A stretch of DNA of 64,000 bases, from contig NZ_VDMJ01000020.1 in assembly GCF_006335115.1 (NCBI RefSeq), positions 62,001 through 126,000 on the forward strand, written 5' to 3'. The notes under the pieces were generated by a model. It ran no database searches. It was not told the origin of the DNA and worked only from the letters and a program-made list of their open reading frames with translations. Of this stretch, positions 16,801 to 26,679 are shown piece after piece; position 1 is the first letter of the stretch; each line of letters opens with the position of its first letter. This DNA comes from Streptomyces sp. NP160. Its GTDB lineage: Bacteria > Actinomycetota > Actinomycetes > Actinomycetales > Quadrisphaeraceae. The position numbers were made by a program, and so were the translations under genes.

Positions 16801-18813
16801 TCAGCGCGTGCGGGCGGCCAGCACCGCGACGTCGTCGGACCCGCCGCCGCCCACGAGCTCGGCGATGACGGCGTCGAGCAGGTCCGGCAGGGGCAGGTGG
16901 GCCACCTCGGCGAGCGCCTCGGCGAGCCTCTCCACGCCCTCGCCCAGGTCGCTGTCGCGCCGCTCGACGAGCCCGTCGGTGTAGAGCAGCAGCGTGGACC
17001 CGGCCGGCAGGTCCACCTCGCTCTCGCTGCGCGGGCTGCCGGGGGCCAGCCCCAGCAGGAGGTCGGCCTCGTGGCCGTCGAGGGCGACGACGCCGGCGCC
17101 GGGCACCGCGAGCAGGGCGGGCAGGTGCCCGGCGCTGCTCCAGCGCATGCGCAGGTCGCCCTCGCCCCGGCCGTCGTCGGCGAGGCGGATGGCGAGCACG
17201 GTGGCGAGCACGTCCGCGCCCAGCACGTCGAGGGTGCCGTCCAGCCGGGCGAGCAGCTGCGCCGGGGAGTCCTCCGTGGCCACGGCCAGGGTGCGCAGCG
17301 CGCTGCGCACCTGCCCCATGGCGGCCGCCGCGCCGATGTCGTGGCCGGTCACGTCACCGATGACCAGCAGCGTGGACCCGTCGGGGTGGCGCAGCGCGTC
17401 GTACCAGTCGCCGCCCACCTGGTGGCCGGCGGCCGCGGGGGCGTAGCGGGCGGCGAGCTCGAGGTGGGGCAGGTCGGGCAGCTCGGTGAGCATGGCGCGC
17501 TGCAGGGTGCGGGCCGCCTCGCGCTCGGCGCGCAGGGACAGGCAGCGCTGGACGCCGTGGGCGACGGCCTCCGCGAGGGAGACCACCAGCTCCCGCTCGG
17601 CGGGCAGCAGCGCCCGGGCAGAGCCCCAGGCGACGGTGAGCACGCCCAGGCACTGGCCGTCGACGAGCAGCGGGGCGTGCACGGCCGCCTGGACGCCTGC
17701 CAGCACCGGTGCCGCCGAGGAGGCGGTCGCGGCGGCGGTGGCGGCGTCAGGGGTGAACACCAGGCGCGACTCCCGGGCCGCCAGGAGGGCGCCCTCGGGC
17801 ACGTCCAGCGGCTCGTGGTCACCCACTCCGCCGTCGTCGTCCTGCTCGGGCGCCGCCGGTGCCCTGTCGAGGGCGACGTACCGCAGCGCCCCCGACCCTC
17901 GCTCGTGGAGGGCGACGGCGGACAGCTGCGCCTCCAGTCCCGTGCGCACCCCGGCGACGGCGCTGGCGGCGACGTCCTCCACCTCGCGCGCGCGGGAGGT
18001 GGCCTGGCTGAGCTCGAGCAGGAGGCGGCTGCGGGCGGCGGCCACCTCCGCGTCGCGCCGCAGCCCCACGGCGCGCATCTGGGCCGTGGTGGCCTCGTCG
18101 CGCGCGCTCTCGGCCGCGGCCCGCACCTCGGCGGCGTCGGACAGGGCGCGCCGCAGCTGCAGCTCGGCGGAGCAGGCGGCGGCGAGGTCCGCGAGCAGCG
18201 CCACCTCGCGCCGGGTCCAGTCGCGCGGCTCGGGCGAGAGCGCGGCCAGGGCGCCGATCGCCTCGCCGTCCGAGCCCCGCAGGGGTGCGCCGAGGTAGCC
18301 GACCGCGCCGAGCTCGGTGACCACCGCGTCGTCGCGGAGGTCGGGGTCCTCGCGGGCGTCGCGCACGGCGAGCGGCTGGCCGCTGCCGACCACCTGCTGG
18401 CAGGAGGAGCGGGTCAGGTCCGCCAGGCGCGTCGTCTGCCACGGCTCCGGCAGCCCGACCGCGCCGGGGAACAGCTGCAGGCGGCGCGAGACCAGGCTCA
18501 CCACGGCGGCGGGCACGCCGAGCACCGAGCACACCAGGCGGGCGTGCCGGTCGAGGGCGCCGTCGCGGCCCGGGGCCGCGCCGGGCGCGACGGGGACGGC
18601 TGCGGCGGCCGCGGCGACGTCCAGCGGCAGCGCCGGCAGGGCTGCGGGCTGGGCGGGGGCGCTGGGCGTCGTCAGCACCTCCACGCGGTCGACCAGGGGC
18701 GTCTCGGGCAGCACCAGGGCGCCCTCGGCCGCGCCGAGGGCGTGGTCCTGCTCGCCAGCGGAGGGACCGCGCTGCGGGACCACCGCGGGCGAGGTCCCCC
18801 TGCTCGCCCCCAC
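16801..18813 (-). CDS. GAF-GAF-SpoIIE/PP2C phosphatase
   Basis: About 670 residues. A first GAF-like sensor (about 85-215, with [15 protein letters not shown] and [19 protein letters not shown]), a short coiled coil, a second GAF (about 255-420), then a SpoIIE-type PP2C domain (about 430-670) with GGDWYDAL and VIGDVTGHD metal sites, [17 protein letters not shown] and [11 protein letters not shown]. Such phosphatases dephosphorylate STAS anti-anti-sigma factors in partner-switching stress control. It is divergent from an RsbW-like kinase gene. The start (GTG 18813) is supported by CATCCT-N6-GTG; nearby in-frame GTGs exist. Confidence 0.88.
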   Translation of the reverse strand: MGASRGTSPAVVPQRGPSAGEQDHALGAAEGALVLPETPLVDRVEVLTTPSAPAQPAALPALPLDVAAAAAAVPVAPGAAPGRDGALDRHARLVCSVLGVPAAVVSLVSRRLQLFPGAVGLPEPWQTTRLADLTRSSCQQVVGSGQPLAVRDAREDPDLRDDAVVTELGAVGYLGAPLRGSDGEAIGALAALSPEPRDWTRREVALLADLAAACSAELQLRRALSDAAEVRAAAESARDEATTAQMRAVGLRRDAEVAAARSRLLLELSQATSRAREVEDVAASAVAGVRTGLEAQLSAVALHERGSGALRYVALDRAPAAPEQDDDGGVGDHEPLDVPEGALLAARESRLVFTPDAATAAATASSAAPVLAGVQAAVHAPLLVDGQCLGVLTVAWGSARALLPAERELVVSLAEAVAHGVQRCLSLRAEREAARTLQRAMLTELPDLPHLELAARYAPAAAGHQVGGDWYDALRHPDGSTLLVIGDVTGHDIGAAAAMGQVRSALRTLAVATEDSPAQLLARLDGTLDVLGADVLATVLAIRLADDGRGEGDLRMRWSSAGHLPALLAVPGAGVVALDGHEADLLLGLAPGSPRSESEVDLPAGSTLLLYTDGLVERRDSDLGEGVERLAEALAEVAHLPLPDLLDAVIAELVGGGGSDDVAVLAARTR

Positions 18814-18819
18814 ACCGCA

Positions 18820-18825
18820 AGGATG
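18820..18825 (-). promoter_or_regulatory. -10 box, leaderless promoter for the SpoIIE gene
   Basis: CATCCT on the minus strand, exactly 6 nt before GTG 18813; A at position 2 and T at position 6. Confidence 0.45.
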
Positions 18826-18906
18826 CCGCACGGGCGCCCGGCGCGAGGGCGTTCTGCGCAGCTCGCCCCGGCCCGTCCGCGCCGCCGCGCGCACCCGTCG
18901 GGAGGA

Positions 18907-18940
18907 TCTGGACCGGCGGAGCCGGCCCGGCCGGTCCAGA
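18907..18940. promoter_or_regulatory. Inverted repeat between divergent partner-switch genes
   Basis: Perfect 10-bp arms TCTGGACCGG (18907-18916) and CCGGTCCAGA (18931-18940) with a 14-nt centre. It lies between the SpoIIE phosphatase and the RsbW-like kinase starts and could be an operator for both. No matching regulator is known. Confidence 0.45.
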
Positions 18941-18996
18941 CTGGTGGCGGGGCCGGCGGAGGGCCGCTGGCGGTGCGAGGACCCCGGGGAGCAGCG

Positions 18997-19443
18997 GTGT
19001 GCGAGGTCACGGCGGCGGCGAGCACGAGGCTGCCCTCCGACGCCAGCGCGCCGAGGCTGGCGCGCCTGTTCCTGCGCGGCGCCCGCTGCCCGCAGCACCA
19101 CTCGACCGTCCTCGACGACGCCGAGCTGCTGACCTCCGAGCTCGTGACCAACGCCGTGGTCCACGGGGCGCCCCCGGTGACGCTCGCGGTGGAGTGCGAC
19201 ACCTCCAGCGGCATGCGGGTGCGCGTCACCGACGGCAGCTCCCGCACGCCGCTGCCCAGGGCGGCGCGACCGGCCGACGTCGACGGGCGGGGGATGGCCC
19301 TGGTGGACCTGCTGTCCGCGGCGTGGGGCGCCGAGCCGACCGAGCGCGGCAAGGAGGTGTGGTTCCTGCTGCGCCGCAGCTCCGGCAGCGGCCCGCGGGG
19401 CAGGTCGGCCCGCGACGAGGCCGCGCAGCGGTGGGGACCCTGA
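18997..19443 (+). CDS. Anti-sigma regulatory ATP-binding protein (RsbW-like HATPase)
   Basis: 148 residues. A single HATPase_c domain: the N box is LLTSELVTNAVVHGAP, the G box DGRGMALVDLLSAAWG, and the C-terminal KEVWFLLRR strand is typical of actinobacterial short RsbW-type kinases. Such proteins bind sigma factors or phosphorylate STAS antagonists. GGGGAG lies 6 nt before GTG 18997, which fixes the start. It is divergent from one SpoIIE phosphatase and upstream of mqo and a second one; no sigma factor or STAS gene is in the window. Confidence 0.85.
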   Translation: MCEVTAAASTRLPSDASAPRLARLFLRGARCPQHHSTVLDDAELLTSELVTNAVVHGAPPVTLAVECDTSSGMRVRVTDGSSRTPLPRAARPADVDGRGMALVDLLSAAWGAEPTERGKEVWFLLRRSSGSGPRGRSARDEAAQRWGP

Positions 19444-19609
19444 GCAGCGGCGCGGCCTGCGACGTCCGCCACAGGCGCCGCGGGCGGCGTCGACCGCCGG
19501 GGCAGGGGCACGCGATGATGGGCGGTGGTCCGCTCCCGCGGGTCCGAGAGCAACGCCGACGTCGACCGACGTCCTCACCGAGGAGGCAGCGCTGAGCGCT
19601 CAGGAGTCC

Positions 19610-21103
19610 GTGGTCAGCAGCGCCCGTGCGGCCAGCGCCGCACCCGACGTCGTCATGGTCGGCGGCGGCATCATGAGCGCCACCCTCGCCGCGCTGCTCG
19701 GGCTCGTGCAGCCGGACTGGTCCGTCGTCGTGCTGGAGTCCGGGCCGTCGGTCGGCCTGGAGAGCTCCGACCCGTGGAACAACGCCGGCACCGGGCACGC
19801 GGCCCTGTGCGAGCTCAACTACACGCCCGCGGGCCCCGACGGCACGGTCGACCCGACCAAGGCGGTCGGCATCAACGAGCAGTTCCAGGTGTCCCGGCAG
19901 CTGTGGTCCTCCCTGGTCCGCTCCGGGCTCACCGACGACCCGAAGACCTTCATCACCTCGGTGCCCCACGTCAGCTTCGTCACCGGCGAGGACGGGCAGC
20001 GCTACATGCGCGCCCGCTACGAGGCGCTGAAGTCCCAGCCGCTGTTCTCCGAGCTGGAGCACACCGCGGACCCGGACGAGCTGGCCGGGTGGGTGCCGCT
20101 GGTGATGGCCGGGCGCGACCCCGCGCAGCGGGTGGCCGCCACCCGCTCCCTGGCCGGCACGGACGTGAACTTCGGCGCACTGACCTCACTGCTGCTCGAC
20201 GCCGCACAGCGCCGCGGGGTGCACGTGGCCACCGGCACGCGCGTCACCGGCCTCAAGCGCACCCCCAGCGGGCGCTGGCAGGTCCTCGTGCAGGACGTCG
20301 CGACCGGCCACCGCAGCGCGCTCGTGACGCGCTTCGTCTTCGTCGGCGCCGGGGGCGGGGCCCTGCCGCTGCTGCAGCACTCGGGCATCAAGGAGATCCG
20401 CGGCTTCGGGGGCTTCCCCGTGAGCGGGCAGTTCCTGCGCACGCGGCGCAAGGACCTCGTGTCCCAGCACCACGCGAAGGTCTACGGGCAGGCCGAGGTC
20501 GGCGCCCCGCCGATGTCGGTGCCCCACCTGGACCTGCGCTCGGTGGGCGGCGAGCAGTCGCTGCTCTTCGGCCCCTACGCCGGGTTCTCCCCCAAGTTCC
20601 TCAAGGCGGGCTCGCTGCTCGACCTGCCGCGCTCGGTGAAGGCCAACAACCTCTCCTCGATGCTGGGCGTGGCCCGGTCGGAGCTGGCGCTGACCAAGTA
20701 CCTGGTGCAGCAGGTGCTGCAGACGCGCGGGCAGCGCATGGAGGCCCTGCGCACCTTCTTCCCCGAGGCCGGGGACGGCGACTGGGAGCTGATCACCGCC
20801 GGGCAGCGCGTCCAGGTGATCAAGAAGGACCAGAAGGGCCGCGGCGTGCTCCAGTTCGGCACCGAGCTGGTCACCGGCGCGGACGGCACCATCGCCGGTC
20901 TGCTCGGGGCGTCCCCGGGCGCCTCCACCGCGGCCTCGGCGATGCTCACGCTGCTCGAGCGGTGCTTCCCGGACCGGATGGACGCCTGGCGCCCGCTGCT
21001 GACCGACGTCATCCCCTCCTACGGACGGAAGCTGTCTGCGGACGCCTCCCTGGCACGCCAGGTGCGCGAGGAGACGGCGCGCACCCTGCAGCTGACTTCT
21101 TGA
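19610..21103 (+). CDS. mqo: Malate:quinone oxidoreductase
   Basis: About 497 residues. A peripheral membrane FAD enzyme that oxidises malate to oxaloacetate and passes electrons to the quinone pool. It has the FAD-binding VVMVGGGIMSATLAALL, WNNAGTGHAALCELNYTP, FGALTSLLL, FVGAGGGALPLLQ and GPYAGFSPKFLK, all characteristic of Mqo, plus the C-terminal WRPLLTDVIPSYG. The GTG at 19610 has AGGAG only 3 nt upstream, so the start is not certain. Its stop overlaps the TTG start of a SpoIIE phosphatase, an unexpected partner for a citric-acid-cycle enzyme. Confidence 0.95.
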   Translation: MVSSARAASAAPDVVMVGGGIMSATLAALLGLVQPDWSVVVLESGPSVGLESSDPWNNAGTGHAALCELNYTPAGPDGTVDPTKAVGINEQFQVSRQLWSSLVRSGLTDDPKTFITSVPHVSFVTGEDGQRYMRARYEALKSQPLFSELEHTADPDELAGWVPLVMAGRDPAQRVAATRSLAGTDVNFGALTSLLLDAAQRRGVHVATGTRVTGLKRTPSGRWQVLVQDVATGHRSALVTRFVFVGAGGGALPLLQHSGIKEIRGFGGFPVSGQFLRTRRKDLVSQHHAKVYGQAEVGAPPMSVPHLDLRSVGGEQSLLFGPYAGFSPKFLKAGSLLDLPRSVKANNLSSMLGVARSELALTKYLVQQVLQTRGQRMEALRTFFPEAGDGDWELITAGQRVQVIKKDQKGRGVLQFGTELVTGADGTIAGLLGASPGASTAASAMLTLLERCFPDRMDAWRPLLTDVIPSYGRKLSADASLARQVREETARTLQLTS

Positions 21104-23109
21104 CGGCCCCCGAGGACCCCTTCGCAGCTGCCGGCGAGCTGCGCAGCGCCTACGAGGCCGTCGACTGGAGCTCCACGCCCCTGGGCGCTCCCGAGACCTG
21201 GTCGACGGCGCTGCGCACGGCGCTCTCGCTCGCGTTCGCCACCAGCTTCCCGGTGACGCTGCTGTGGGGTCCTCGGTTCGTGCTGCTCTACAACGCGGCG
21301 TACGCGCGCATGTTCCCGGCCAAGCACCCGTGGGGCCTGGGCCGGCCGTGCGCCGAGGTCTTCCCCGAGGTCTGGGACCAGATCCGCCCCCTCATGGAGG
21401 GCGTGCTCTCCAGCGGCGAGGCCGTGCGCATGGTCGACCAGGAGCTCTACATCGACCGCCGCGGCTTCGCGGAGGAGAGCTACTTCGACTACTGCTACTC
21501 CCCCGTCGCGGGACCGGACGGACGGGTGGAGGGCGTGCTGGACATCGCCGTCGACACCACCGCGCAGGTGCTCGAGCGGCGGCGCTCGGCGCTGCTGCGC
21601 CGCCTGGCCGACCTCCCGCGGGTGCTGCGCACCACCGTGGACCTGGCCCGGGTGGCGCTGCCGGTGCTGCGCACCGACCCCGGGGACCTTCCCCGGGTCG
21701 AGCTGCTGGTGCCCGCCGAGGCACCGCGCAAGCGCGAGCCGCACCTGGACGCGGCGCCGCCGCAGCCGGTGGAGGACTCCCCCGTGGTGGGCACCACCGG
21801 CGCGGGCCGCACCGCGTGGGTCAGGGTCCCGGGCCTGGGGCCCGCCGAGGAGCGCCCGCTGCTCGTCGTGGCGCTCGCGCGCGGCCTGGCCGAGGACGAG
21901 CAGTACCTCGGCTTCCTGCGGCAGGTGGCCGCGGCGCTGGGGAACGCGCTCGCGGTGGCGTCCGCCGCCGAGGCCGCGCAGGCCCGGGTGGACCTGCAGA
22001 GCGCCCAGGTGCGGCGACTGCTCGGCCTGGTCCGGGTGCTGCAGGAGCTGCCCGACGCCGCGGACGTGACCCAGCTGGAGCAGGTGGTGGAGCGCGGGGC
22101 GGCCAGGCTGCTCGGCGCGGTCGGCGCGCAGCTGTCGATCGGCCACCCCGACGACGACGCCTCGGCCTCCGGCGAGGTCGTCGCGGCGGACCGCGGCGCC
22201 GTGCACCTCGACGTCGGCGACCGGCACCTGGGTCTGCTCGAGCTGGCCTGGGCCTCGGGCCAGCGGCAGACCGAGCTGGCCGAGGAGGAGCAGGCCGTGC
22301 TGTCGGTGCTGGCCAGCTCCACCGCGCAGGCCCTCGACCGAGCTGCGGCGCGCGAGGCCGAGCGCCGCGCGATGGAGGCGGTGCGCGCCATCGCCGAGGA
22401 GCTGCAGCGCAGCCTGCTCACCGAGCCGCCCATGGTCACCGGGCTGGACCTGGCGGTCCGCTACGTGCCGGCCGCCGAGCACGCGCAGGTCGGCGGGGAC
22501 TGGTACGACGCGTTCACCAGCGCCACCGGAGAGCTGCAGCTGGTGATCGGCGACGTCACGGGCCACGACCAGCGCGCCGCGGCGGCGATGGCCCAGCTGC
22601 GCAACCTGCTGCGCGGCATCGCCCACAGCGGCGCCCGGACCCCGGCGCGGGTGCTCACCGAGCTCGACGACGCGCTGCCGCACCTGGGCGTCACCTCGCT
22701 GGCCACGGCCGTGCTGGGCTCGCTGTCCCCCGCCGAGCCGGACGGCTCCCGGGAGCTGGTGTGGAGCAGCGCCGGTCACCTGCCGCCGCTGCTGCTGGTG
22801 CCCGGTGCCGCGCCGCGCCTCCTCGAGGAGCCGGCCGAGCTGCTGCTGGGGCTGCAGGCCGGCGTGCCCCGCACCGACCACCGCACGCTGCTGCCGCCCG
22901 GGGCGACCGTGCTGCTGTACACCGACGGCCTCGTCGAGCGGCGCGGCGTCGACCTGACCAGGGGGCTCGACTGGCTCACGGGCGCCGCTGCCGCCCTGGA
23001 CGGCGCCAGCCCCGACGAGGTGTGCGACGGGCTGCTGGACCTGGTCGGCGGGCGCGTCGACGACGACATCGCCCTCGTCGCCGTCCGCCTGGTGGGCCGC
23101 CAGCTCTGA
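21100..23109 (+). CDS. PAS-GAF-SpoIIE/PP2C phosphatase
   Basis: About 669 residues from TTG 21100, overlapping the mqo stop (TTGA). The N-terminus is the PAS type common in actinobacterial SpoIIE proteins: VDWSSTPLG, FPVTLLWGPRFVLLYNAAY, KHPWGLG, EVFPEVWD. A GAF-like region (about 300-430) follows, then the phosphatase domain (about 440-665) with [40 protein letters not shown] and VDDDIALVAVR. The likely target is a STAS protein. The absence of a Shine-Dalgarno near the TTG is compatible with coupling to mqo. Confidence 0.85.
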   Translation: MTAPEDPFAAAGELRSAYEAVDWSSTPLGAPETWSTALRTALSLAFATSFPVTLLWGPRFVLLYNAAYARMFPAKHPWGLGRPCAEVFPEVWDQIRPLMEGVLSSGEAVRMVDQELYIDRRGFAEESYFDYCYSPVAGPDGRVEGVLDIAVDTTAQVLERRRSALLRRLADLPRVLRTTVDLARVALPVLRTDPGDLPRVELLVPAEAPRKREPHLDAAPPQPVEDSPVVGTTGAGRTAWVRVPGLGPAEERPLLVVALARGLAEDEQYLGFLRQVAAALGNALAVASAAEAAQARVDLQSAQVRRLLGLVRVLQELPDAADVTQLEQVVERGAARLLGAVGAQLSIGHPDDDASASGEVVAADRGAVHLDVGDRHLGLLELAWASGQRQTELAEEEQAVLSVLASSTAQALDRAAAREAERRAMEAVRAIAEELQRSLLTEPPMVTGLDLAVRYVPAAEHAQVGGDWYDAFTSATGELQLVIGDVTGHDQRAAAAMAQLRNLLRGIAHSGARTPARVLTELDDALPHLGVTSLATAVLGSLSPAEPDGSRELVWSSAGHLPPLLLVPGAAPRLLEEPAELLLGLQAGVPRTDHRTLLPPGATVLLYTDGLVERRGVDLTRGLDWLTGAAAALDGASPDEVCDGLLDLVGGRVDDDIALVAVRLVGRQL

Positions 23110-23152
23110 CGGCCCGGAGGGCCCAGCGTGGCCCGCGCCGTCGTCGCCGTGC

Positions 23153-24061
23153 TCAGGCCAGCAGGACGGGACCGGTGGGGTCGGCCGGCAGGTCGCCACC
23201 GGTCACCACCGCCCGCACCTCCATCTCCTTCAGCGCCACCCCGCCGTGCAGCGAGGTGAGGAAGGCCGTGTCGGCGGCGTCGCGGCCGGTGCTGATCCGC
23301 CACAGCGACGGCCGCGGCGCCAGGTGCGTGGCGTCGTGCACCTGCCAGCTCCCGGCGCCCGGGGCGTCCTCCACCCGGATCTCGGCGACGGCGTGGAAGT
23401 CCATCGGCGACAGCCCGGGCGCGTACACGGCGGTCAGCCGCGCGGGCAGCTCGAGGGCGCGCGCGAGGGTCACCACGAGGTGCGCGTAGTCGCGGCAGAC
23501 GCCCTGCCCGCGCAGCAGCGTCTGCACCGCCCCGTCGAACGCCGTCGAGGAGCCGGAGGTGTAGACGAGCCGTTCGGCGACCCAGGCGGTGATGCGCTCG
23601 GCCAGCTCGGCGTCACCGTGCTGGGCGCGGGTGCCGAACTCCGAGGCGGCGAAGGCCGTCAGCTCGTCGGAGGGGCAGTACCGGCTGGGCCGGTTGGCCT
23701 CGAAGCGCTCCAGCAGGTCACGGGACTGCGCGTCGCCGTCGGCCGCCGCTGCGCCGTCCGTCGTCGCCGGGGTGAGACGGCCGGTGTACTCGACCACCAC
23801 GCTCCCGGCGGGCACGGCGGTGAGGACGTGCATGCGCTCACCGCGCTCACGCGGACCGACCGGCACCTCGACGGGGAGCGCCCCCTCGGGCAGCGGACCG
23901 TCGCCGTGGGTGACCACCAGCTGGTCCTCGACGGTCGAGCCGGGGGTCCTCGCCGCGGCCACGAGCAGCGAGAGGTCGGCCGGCGAGGACAGCTCCAGCA
24001 CCAGCCGGGCTGAGACCTCGCGGGTCAGCGGGGAGGGCGGGACGGGCGGGGCGGCGGTCAC
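23153..24061 (-). CDS. Transglutaminase-like protein
   Basis: 302 residues. An N-terminal beta-rich region is followed by a transglutaminase core whose papain-like triad is visible as Cys in GQGVCRDYAHL, His in PMDFHAVAEI and Asp in QVHDATHLAP. Actinobacterial members lie in the cytoplasm (no signal peptide here) and are usually of unknown substrate, probably peptidases or amidases. It stands alone; CAGAAT 8 nt before GTG 24061 is a weak promoter candidate. Confidence 0.85.
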   Translation of the reverse strand: MTAAPPVPPSPLTREVSARLVLELSSPADLSLLVAAARTPGSTVEDQLVVTHGDGPLPEGALPVEVPVGPRERGERMHVLTAVPAGSVVVEYTGRLTPATTDGAAAADGDAQSRDLLERFEANRPSRYCPSDELTAFAASEFGTRAQHGDAELAERITAWVAERLVYTSGSSTAFDGAVQTLLRGQGVCRDYAHLVVTLARALELPARLTAVYAPGLSPMDFHAVAEIRVEDAPGAGSWQVHDATHLAPRPSLWRISTGRDAADTAFLTSLHGGVALKEMEVRAVVTGGDLPADPTGPVLLA

Positions 24062-24142
24062 GGGCCCCCATTCTGGGGGTCCCGGCCGCCCCCGCGCCCG
24101 TCCGGGCCCGAGGTGGGCAGGACTGGTGCGCGCCGTGGTCCG

Positions 24143-25624
24143 TCAGCCGCGCGGCCGGTGCTCCGAGCCCGGCCGCTCGGCCACCACCGGGTACTCCCCG
24201 GTGTAGCCCTCGCGCTCGGCCGCCACCGCCAGCACCCGCCGGCGCACCGCGAACCACCCGACGATGAGCGCCGGGACGATGAGCACCAGCGTGGCGAGGG
24301 TGTAGGTGCCGATCGGGTAGTCGAACCCGATGAGCACGAGCACGGCGAGCAGGAACGCCAGCGTCGCGTACCCGGTGTAGGGGGCGCCCATCATCTTGAA
24401 GTGGGGGCGCTCGACCAGGCCCTGCTTCGAGAGGCTGAAGAGCTTGAGCTGGCAGATGACGATGGTCCCCCAGGCGGTGACGATGCCCAGGGCCGACATG
24501 TTGAGCACGATCTCGAAGGCCTGCCCGGGGACGACGGCGTTGAGACCGACGCCGAGCAGGGTGATGCAGCCGGTGAGCAGGATGCCGCCGAAGGGCACGC
24601 CGTTGCGCGTCATCTTCCCGGTGAAGCGCGGCGCGGAGCCGCTGACCGCCATCGAGCGCAGGATGCGCCCGGTGGAGTACAGCCCCGCGTTGAGGCTGCT
24701 CAGGGCCGCGGTGAGCACGATGACGTTCATGATGCTGCCGGCGCCGGGCAGGCCGATGCGCGCGAAGAAGGAGACGAAGGGGCTCGTGTCGGCGTCGTAG
24801 GCGGTGTACGGCAGCAGCAGCGCCAGCAGCACCAGGGAGCCGACGTAGAACAGCGCGATCCGGAAGATCACGGCGTTGATCGCCTTCGGCATGATCTTCT
24901 CGGGGTTCTCGGTCTCCCCCGCAGTGGTGCCCACCAGCTCCACGGCGGCGTAGGCGAAGACCACGCCGGAGACCACCAGCACCAGCGGCACGATGCCGGT
25001 GGGGAACAGGCCGCCGTTCGCGGAGATGACCGACGGGCCCGTGGTCTCCCCCGCCACGATGAACCGGCCCAGCAGGAACACCAGGCCGATGACGAGGAAC
25101 GCGGACAGCGCGACCACCTTGAGCAGCGCCGCCCAGAACTCCAGCTCGCCGAAGAGCTTGACGGAGATGAGGTTCATCGACAGGACGATGACCAGCGCGG
25201 CCAGCGCGATCACCCACTGGGGCACCACCTCGGTGGCGCCCCAGTAGTGGACGTACAGCGCGATGGCCGTGACGTCGACGATGGAGGTCATCGCCCAGTT
25301 GAGGAAGTACATCCACCCGGCGACGAAGGCGAACCGCTCCCCGAAGAACTCCCGGGCGTAGGAGACGAAGGAGCCCGACGAGGGCCGGTGCAGCACCAGC
25401 TCGCCGAGGGCCCGCAGGATGAAGAACACGAAGACGCCGCAGATCGCGTAGACGATGAACAGGCCCGGGCCGGCGTTGGCGAGACGCCCGCCGGCGCCGA
25501 GGAACAGGCCGGTGCCGATGGCCCCGCCGATGGCGATCATCTGGATCTGCCGCGGCTTGAGGCCCTTGTGGTAGCCCTCGTCCTCAGCGGTCAGGTCCGC
25601 CTGGCTGCGCGTCTGGGAGCTCAC
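24143..25624 (-). CDS. Amino acid permease, L-asparagine permease-like
   Basis: About 493 residues of an APC-superfamily (AAT family) transporter with 12 predicted membrane segments. The [20 protein letters not shown] signature, the [11 protein letters not shown] glycine loop and [14 protein letters not shown] match actinobacterial AnsP L-asparagine permeases best; CycA and GabP are relatives. Start: GTG 25624 has GAGGAGG 8 nt upstream, while GTG 25633 has that motif directly against it. It imports an amino acid with protons; the exact substrate is inferred. Confidence 0.88.
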   Translation of the reverse strand: MSSQTRSQADLTAEDEGYHKGLKPRQIQMIAIGGAIGTGLFLGAGGRLANAGPGLFIVYAICGVFVFFILRALGELVLHRPSSGSFVSYAREFFGERFAFVAGWMYFLNWAMTSIVDVTAIALYVHYWGATEVVPQWVIALAALVIVLSMNLISVKLFGELEFWAALLKVVALSAFLVIGLVFLLGRFIVAGETTGPSVISANGGLFPTGIVPLVLVVSGVVFAYAAVELVGTTAGETENPEKIMPKAINAVIFRIALFYVGSLVLLALLLPYTAYDADTSPFVSFFARIGLPGAGSIMNVIVLTAALSSLNAGLYSTGRILRSMAVSGSAPRFTGKMTRNGVPFGGILLTGCITLLGVGLNAVVPGQAFEIVLNMSALGIVTAWGTIVICQLKLFSLSKQGLVERPHFKMMGAPYTGYATLAFLLAVLVLIGFDYPIGTYTLATLVLIVPALIVGWFAVRRRVLAVAAEREGYTGEYPVVAERPGSEHRPRG

Positions 25625-25705
25625 GGGCTCCACCTCCTCGTGTCGGGGCGGGCCGACCTTAGGTGCCCCGGCGCACCAGTGCCCGTCGGGGGTGTTTCCG
25701 GCAGG

Positions 25706-26647
25706 TCACGCCTCCGGCGCGCCGCCCGCCGGCGCCAGGGCCGCGCGGAGCTCGTCCACGAGGTCGGTGCAGGTGGCGGGCCTGGCCGAGGGGTCGGCGG
25801 CCATTCCCCGGGCGACCACGCGGTCGAGCGCGGCGGGCAGCCACCGGCGCCTGCGGCTCAGCTTCGGGGGGCGCCCGGCCACGTGGGCCCGGGCCACCGC
25901 GAAGGTGGTGGAGAACGGGTAGGGCGGCTCCCCCGACAGCAGCTCGACCGCCGTGCAGGCCAGGGAGTACACGTCGGTGGCCGGGGTGACGCGCTGGGCC
26001 TGGAGCAGCTCGGGCGCGGCGTACGGCAGGGACCCGGCCACCCGGCCGTGACGGGCCAGCGGACGCGACTCGTCCACGCTGCGCGCCAGCCCGAAGTCGG
26101 TGACGGCGGCACGCGCGCTCGGAGGCGCGGCGAGCAGCACGTTGGCGGGCTTGACGTCCCCGTGGACCACGTCGACGGCGTGCACGGCGTCCAGCCCGGC
26201 CGCCGCCTGCGCGAGGACGTCGAGGATGCGCGGGACGTCGGGGCGGCTCCGCCCTCGCGGGCGCAGCACGGCCGACGTGCCGCCGTCGAGGAGCTCCACC
26301 GCCGCCCACAGCAGCGGCTCGCTCAGGGCGCTGCCCCGCGGCAGCTCCTCCCCGTGGGCGAGGACGGCGACGACGCCGGGGTGGTGCACCTGCGCGGCCA
26401 CCTCGCACTCGCGGTGGAAGCGGCGGCGCCCGGCGTCGGTGGCGGCGGCGGTCGGCTCGAGGACCTTGAGCGCCTCCTCGCGAGCACCGCGGCCGGCGCC
26501 CCGCAGCACGCGGTAGACCTGGGCGCTGCCGCCGCGGCCCAGAGGTGCGAGCACGAGGCGCCCGCCGATGACCTCCCCGGGGGCGAGCAGGTCCCGGCGC
26601 TCGGTCCGCAGGGCGAGCAGCTCCGCCTCGCGGTCCCACGGGATCAC
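25706..26647 (-). CDS. Serine/threonine protein kinase
   Basis: 313 residues, essentially just a Hanks-type kinase domain. The glycine loop is GRGGSAQVYR, the ATP-anchoring Lys is in EALKVLEP, the catalytic loop is VVHGDVKPANVLL (H-G-D in place of H-R-D), the metal loop TDFGLA and the activation end YAAPELL. There is no transmembrane segment and no PASTA repeats, so it is a soluble kinase. It is divergent from proC with only 32 nt between the starts. CACACT-N6-GTG suggests a leaderless mRNA. Target unknown. Confidence 0.9.
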   Translation of the reverse strand: MIPWDREAELLALRTERRDLLAPGEVIGGRLVLAPLGRGGSAQVYRVLRGAGRGAREEALKVLEPTAAATDAGRRRFHRECEVAAQVHHPGVVAVLAHGEELPRGSALSEPLLWAAVELLDGGTSAVLRPRGRSRPDVPRILDVLAQAAAGLDAVHAVDVVHGDVKPANVLLAAPPSARAAVTDFGLARSVDESRPLARHGRVAGSLPYAAPELLQAQRVTPATDVYSLACTAVELLSGEPPYPFSTTFAVARAHVAGRPPKLSRRRRWLPAALDRVVARGMAADPSARPATCTDLVDELRAALAPAGGAPEA

Positions 26648-26653
26648 CCCCGC

Positions 26654-26659
26654 AGTGTG
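26654..26659 (-). promoter_or_regulatory. -10 box, leaderless promoter for the kinase gene
   Basis: CACACT on the minus strand, exactly 6 nt before GTG 26647. It lies back to back with the proC -10 box 8 nt away, so polymerase can occupy only one at a time. Confidence 0.45.
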
Positions 26660-26667
26660 GTGGGTCC

Positions 26668-26673
26668 TACGCT
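26668..26673 (+). promoter_or_regulatory. -10 box, leaderless promoter for proC
   Basis: TACGCT followed by exactly 6 nt and GTG 26680. It fixes the proC start, which has no Shine-Dalgarno. Confidence 0.55.
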
Positions 26674-26679
26674 GCCGCG

